A stretch of DNA of 10,286 nucleotides from CAZMNY01 sp964567745 (GTDB lineage Bacteria; Planctomycetota; Planctomycetia; Pirellulales; Pirellulaceae). The notes under the pieces were generated by a model. The model searched no databases and was not told where the DNA came from. It saw only the letters and a list, made by a program, of their open reading frames with translations. The position numbers and the translations under genes were made by a program. The DNA is taken from NCBI GenBank assembly GCA_964567745.1, contig CAZMNY010000077.1:1-10286 (forward strand). Direction: 5' to 3'. Shown piece by piece: positions 7,713 to 10,286 of the stretch (positions are counted from its first letter, which is position 1; every line of letters starts with the position of its first letter).

Positions 7713-7729
7713 GCGGACACCGCGTCCGC
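7713..7729. repeat. Short perfect hairpin
   Basis: GCGGAC (7713-7718) pairs with GTCCGC (7724-7729) across a 5-base loop. It sits directly upstream of the helix-turn-helix relic, with no T-run on either strand. Role unknown. Confidence 0.35.
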
Positions 7730-7735
7730 CTCAGT

Positions 7736-7849
7736 TCAGAATCACTCGCACCGGACGTCGTGGAGCGAATCTTGAACGGCTACGATTCGCAGGCATTAGC
7801 CTGAGAAGGCTACAAAAACGATTGCCCATACTGTGGTCGAGGAAACCTG
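7736..7849 (+). pseudogene. Relic of a second recombinase-partner HTH gene (C-terminal end, frameshifted)
   Basis: Translation of 7742-7792 gives SLAPDVVERILNGYDSQ, and after a one-base shift 7792-7845 gives GISLRRLQKRLPILWSRK. These match, in the same order and spacing, the end of the intact gene at 6487-6918 (SLAPEIVERILNG then ISLRRLQKGVPAVWAEQ). The DNA is clearly diverged between the two, so this is an old paralogue rather than a recent duplication. The frameshift falls at about 7787-7792. The helix-turn-helix part and N-terminus are not recognisable upstream, where attC-like and hairpin sequences occur instead. It is on the same strand as the intact copy. It cannot make a working protein. 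Confidence 0.62.
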
Positions 7850-7879
7850 AGAATATTCCGTCTCAAAGAGCATTTGAGT

Positions 7880-9889
7880 TTAGAGTTCGGTTGCTCCACA
7901 CGCCATAAGAAATGATGCCGTCGCGTCCAGTCCAGCGGGTACCCGCGTCTCGTCCCCAGAATCGCCTTCCGGCACCCATATAACCATCCCCTCACGAGCT
8001 CGCGTTAGCAACACACGGTACGAGTTTTCAATGAACCGTTTCCTATCTCCATTCGCACTCGTCCATCGGTAGCCGCGAAACTGACGATGTCCCCAGCCAT
8101 CGTCGCCAAAGAGAAGGTCTCCACCCCAACAAACGCCAACAAAATCTAATTCCAATCCCTGGGTCGTATATTCATTCGCCGTTACTTCCAGAGCAAACGA
8201 CGAGCGAATGTCCCCGTGATCGTTCAAGTACCAATGCGCGATGTTGATTCCCTCCGTCGCATTGAGACTTACTCCGAGGCCATTGGCTCGAAGACGCCTG
8301 GCCCCCGAACTAGCGACTAGCCCGTATCGCCGCTCCCCACGCCCTTGTTCTCGCAGCCAATTGCGGGAAGCTTCCAATGAACGGGTAAGTCGGATCGGGT
8401 ACACGCCCAGTTGTGCAGCAAGTTCGTTTGCAGTAGCCGCGTCTCCTTGGATTACGGATGACACCCAATCGGCGATGCGCGGAGAGCGGTAACTCCTGAG
8501 CGGCACCTCAAGTCTAAGCGCATCGTCTTCAAAGAACTGCACGTTTCCAGGTAGCTCACCAAGGCCCAAGAATGCGGTCGAGCTATCCCCTTGGAGTATC
8601 GAAGGCGGAGCGTGAACTGACCATTTTGCTGCTTGGTAGGGGGCAAGGGACCTCAACGCATCACCCCACTCCTTCACTCCGTTCTCGCCCGTGTTGATTT
8701 CTTGCCCGCCTCCGACAAGTCCGACTAATGCACACCAGTCGTTATGGCGTCCCATAATCTCCAGGAGTAGCGATGGCTCCGACGCTGTTCGATTGAATTT
8801 CTGGTTTCCATATTTGGCATCCCAAGCCCTTTGAGCCTCGTCAAATACAACGGCATGCTCGTGCGGCGCGTCGGTCGTTTCGCCACTAAGGTACTCACGG
8901 AGAAAATCCATGATGTGCTGAATTCGGGCTCGCACCATATCTCGAACATCATCCATCCGAACTTTTTCACCTGTCGACTTTCGGCGAATGTATTCGTCGC
9001 GAGCAAGTGCCTCGCGTAGCACTGTTACGAGCGGGGTGTTTCCGGACAGGTAAACAATATCACCCTCGTCCTCGACACCGGTTTCAACTGCTCGGTGTAC
9101 AACCTGCAAGCCAGCCAGAGTCTTGCCCGAACCAGGCACGCCGGTAAGAAAGACGAGCGCTCTGGTGTTTCTCGCTTTCGCGTCGTCAACTATCTCGACG
9201 ATTCTCTTCGCGGCTGATTCAAGGTTGGAAGCATCCGCCCTCGCAATTTCAGAAACGCCATGCCCCGCAAAAAGAGTTGTCGCGGCTTCGATTACTGTTG
9301 GAACGGGTCGGTAAGCTCCGGAAATCCACTCTTCGTGATCGAACGAATCAAAGTCGCTCGAGCCGGCGTGGACGTGATGAAAGAAGCCCAATAAGTCGTA
9401 GGCTCCTACTCGCTGCACCGCACCGACGCCACATTGGTGCATGTGAACATTTTGGTTGATGCTCGGGGCTCTCGTCGACCAAAGAGCTGGAACGATCGAA
9501 AGGGATTCACTTGGCTGGTGAAAATCGCGGAGGTCGAGTGCATATTCTTCTACTTGGCGGCGATCGGTACTGCTAAACGACCTTTCCCCGACTTTCAGTT
9601 CCAGAACGACCACCACGCTGTTGGTAAGGATTACTGCGTCGATTCTTCGACGGAGCCGATACAATGGCATTTCCAGCAGAATGTGCCAGCCCTCGGCTTC
9701 TGCGATCTCATTGCAGAGATCCTCAAGGCAACGCTGCAGTTCTGGAATCGATTCGGACCACGATTGAGTTTGGGTCGTGTATTGACTTGCGAAGCCGTCG
9801 GCCGCATACCGCCTGTGCAATTCAGCCTCAATTGCATCGGGGGACTCTCTTACAAAATCGGGCACACTGGCTTGATAATACGGCGGCAT
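7880..9889 (-). CDS. Nuclease-helicase fusion: PD-(D/E)XK domain plus DUF2075/Schlafen-group-3-like helicase
   Basis: This 669-residue protein appears complete. The N-terminal part has a PD-(D/E)XK signature: D84 (RRRIDAVI), E97-x-K99 (VVVVLELKV) and Q112 in QVEEYALDL. The helicase/ATPase part follows: Walker A GVPGSGKT 250-257, Walker B VVFDEAQ 347-353, LVGGGQE 391-397, a motif V-like EYTTQGLELDFVGV 573-586 and an arginine motif VI YRVLLTRAREG 624-634. These are the marks of DUF2075, an SF1-like group related to the Schlafen-3 helicase domain. The ending LMACGATEL is usual for complete members. No membrane segment is seen. It likely moves on or unwinds nucleic acid using ATP and cuts DNA or RNA. 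Comparable single-protein nuclease-helicases (for example Nhi) act against phage; that role here is inference from the fold and the island setting. ATG at 9889 is preceded by GAGG with 6-base spacing. It stands alone, with no partner gene. Confidence 0.92.
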   Translation of the reverse strand: MPPYYQASVPDFVRESPDAIEAELHRRYAADGFASQYTTQTQSWSESIPELQRCLEDLCNEIAEAEGWHILLEMPLYRLRRRIDAVILTNSVVVVLELKVGERSFSSTDRRQVEEYALDLRDFHQPSESLSIVPALWSTRAPSINQNVHMHQCGVGAVQRVGAYDLLGFFHHVHAGSSDFDSFDHEEWISGAYRPVPTVIEAATTLFAGHGVSEIARADASNLESAAKRIVEIVDDAKARNTRALVFLTGVPGSGKTLAGLQVVHRAVETGVEDEGDIVYLSGNTPLVTVLREALARDEYIRRKSTGEKVRMDDVRDMVRARIQHIMDFLREYLSGETTDAPHEHAVVFDEAQRAWDAKYGNQKFNRTASEPSLLLEIMGRHNDWCALVGLVGGGQEINTGENGVKEWGDALRSLAPYQAAKWSVHAPPSILQGDSSTAFLGLGELPGNVQFFEDDALRLEVPLRSYRSPRIADWVSSVIQGDAATANELAAQLGVYPIRLTRSLEASRNWLREQGRGERRYGLVASSGARRLRANGLGVSLNATEGINIAHWYLNDHGDIRSSFALEVTANEYTTQGLELDFVGVCWGGDLLFGDDGWGHRQFRGYRWTSANGDRKRFIENSYRVLLTRAREGMVIWVPEGDSGDETRVPAGLDATASFLMACGATEL

Positions 9890-9897
9890 TCAATTCC

Positions 9898-9954
9898 TCA
9901 GAAACTCAGTTCTTCAACAGTCAATTCGTGCTTCGGCATCCCGCAGTCGACCAT
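9898..9954 (-). CDS. Possible 18-residue leader or gene remnant before the nuclease-helicase
   Basis: A short frame starting at ATG 9954 encodes MVDCGMPKHELTVEELSF and stops at TGA 9900-9898, which overlaps the TGAGG ribosome site of the next gene. The same frame is open for 43 codons, back to about 10029. It could be a leader whose translation affects the downstream start, or the tail of a gene whose front was lost. I do not recognise it, and an open frame this short can arise by chance. Confidence 0.22.
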   Translation of the reverse strand: MVDCGMPKHELTVEELSF

Positions 9955-10047
9955 GGGTGACACGGTTTGAGACGCAACGCCTACTGGCAAACGTCGCCAA
10001 ACTGGAAAAAAGCCCGATTCCGCAAACAGCTAATTCTAAAGCATTTG

Positions 10048-10147
10048 CATCGCGGGACTCACTTGGGGTGTATCACGCGATTTCGAGACTCTCAGCCCAT
10101 TTCGAGACTTTTCGAGCCGATTTGGGCACTGGGTGAGTCCCGCGATG
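10048..10147. mobile_element. MITE-like element, 100 bp, 15-bp terminal inverted repeats
   Basis: CATCGCGGGACTCAC (10048-10062) and GTGAGTCCCGCGATG (10133-10147) are perfect inverted repeats bounding exactly 100 bases. The flanks are the trinucleotide TTG on both sides (10045-10047 and 10148-10150), which could be a 3-bp target duplication. The interior has no coding capacity; it holds ATTTCGAGACT twice (10080-10090, 10099-10109) and a third partial copy TTTTCGAG. Non-autonomous elements of this kind are moved by a transposase encoded elsewhere; the integrase at 3-878 cannot be tied to it because its ends are not visible. A large structured RNA hairpin is the main alternative. Confidence 0.5.
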
Positions 10148-10205
10148 TTGCCGGCCCGATTCACGCCACGCAGCGCGAATCCCTATATACGTGTACCAAA
10201 CGACT

Positions 10206-10235
10206 AAGGCCCGCCAGCTTTCACTGACGGGCCTT
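10206..10235 (-). terminator. Terminator-like hairpin, downstream of the putative ssrA
   Basis: On the minus strand AAGGCCCGTCAG pairs with CTGGCGGGCCTT around a 6-base loop. As minus-strand RNA all 12 pairs form, one being U-G; as plus-strand RNA that position would be a C-A mismatch. The structure therefore favours transcription coming from the right, out of the putative ssrA. The following U-run is poor (AGTCGTTTGG), so efficiency is uncertain. A second small hairpin, CGGGT/ACCCG (10249-10264), lies between it and the RNA gene. Confidence 0.5.
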
Positions 10236-10270
10236 GGTTGGTTCGAGACGGGTTGTGGCACCCGACTGAG

Positions 10271-10286
10271 TGGAGGCGGCGGGAAT
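10271..10286 (-). ncRNA. ssrA: 3' end of tmRNA (ssrA), or of a tRNA; cut by window edge
   Basis: On the minus strand the last bases read ATT-CCCGC-CGCCTCC-A: the end of a T loop, the 3' half of a 5-bp T stem, a 7-base acceptor strand and the discriminator A. The run GATTCCCGCCGCCTCCA is the usual 3' end of bacterial tmRNA. CCA is not encoded (CTCA follows). With only 16 bases visible, a tRNA with the same ending cannot be excluded. The terminator-like hairpin at 10206-10235 lies in the right place downstream. Confidence 0.5.

Noticed and set aside
9434..9970. 178-codon plus-strand open frame opposite the nuclease-helicase N-terminus
   Set aside because: It is antisense to a gene with clear nuclease motifs and has no recognisable domain of its own.
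10073..10261. 62-codon minus-strand open frame across the terminator hairpin and MITE-like repeat
   Set aside because: It spans two inverted-repeat structures and has no recognisable motif, so chance is the better explanation.
1..10286. CRISPR array or integron integrase
   Set aside because: No regularly spaced direct repeats were found, and no tyrosine-recombinase-like protein is encoded in the window.

Overview
The window looks like planctomycete chromosomal DNA, probably Pirellulales-like. The main reason is a 1449-residue protein with the layout typical of that phylum: a short N-terminal domain, a eukaryotic-type Ser/Thr kinase, one membrane helix and a very long TPR tail. Base composition is moderately GC-rich in most genes and falls to roughly 47-48% in the lines I counted inside the small membrane-protein gene at 6957-7472. 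The phylum call is an inference from protein architecture, not from a marker gene.

Layout, left to right. Positions 3-878 (+) are the 3' part of a DDE integrase/transposase whose start lies before the window. Positions 1170-5519 (-) are the kinase-TPR gene, apparently intact. Positions 5631-6494 (+) are the C-terminal half of a large serine recombinase that has lost its catalytic domain. It overlaps by 8 bases a small helix-turn-helix partner gene at 6487-6918 (+). Positions 6913-7640 carry one small three-helix membrane-protein gene on the minus strand and three hairpin-forming sites that resemble integron attC sites, all in the gene's orientation. Positions 7736-7849 (+) hold a frameshifted relic of a second copy of the helix-turn-helix partner gene. 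Positions 7880-9889 (-) encode a 669-residue nuclease-helicase fusion (PD-(D/E)XK plus DUF2075/Schlafen-group-3-like helicase), a candidate defence protein. Positions 10048-10147 are a 100-bp MITE-like element with perfect 15-bp terminal inverted repeats. The right edge runs into what looks like the 3' end of tmRNA (ssrA) or a tRNA on the minus strand, with a terminator-like hairpin downstream of it.

Taken together this reads as an accessory region beside a likely ssrA gene, a common integration site, where remnants of several kinds of mobile DNA (DDE transposase, large serine recombinase, cassette-like array, MITE-like repeat) have accumulated around two cargo genes: the nuclease-helicase and the membrane protein. 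The kinase may be resident or carried. No integron integrase, CRISPR array or intact recombination module is visible. The most interesting point is the putative integrase-less cassette array at 6913-7640.
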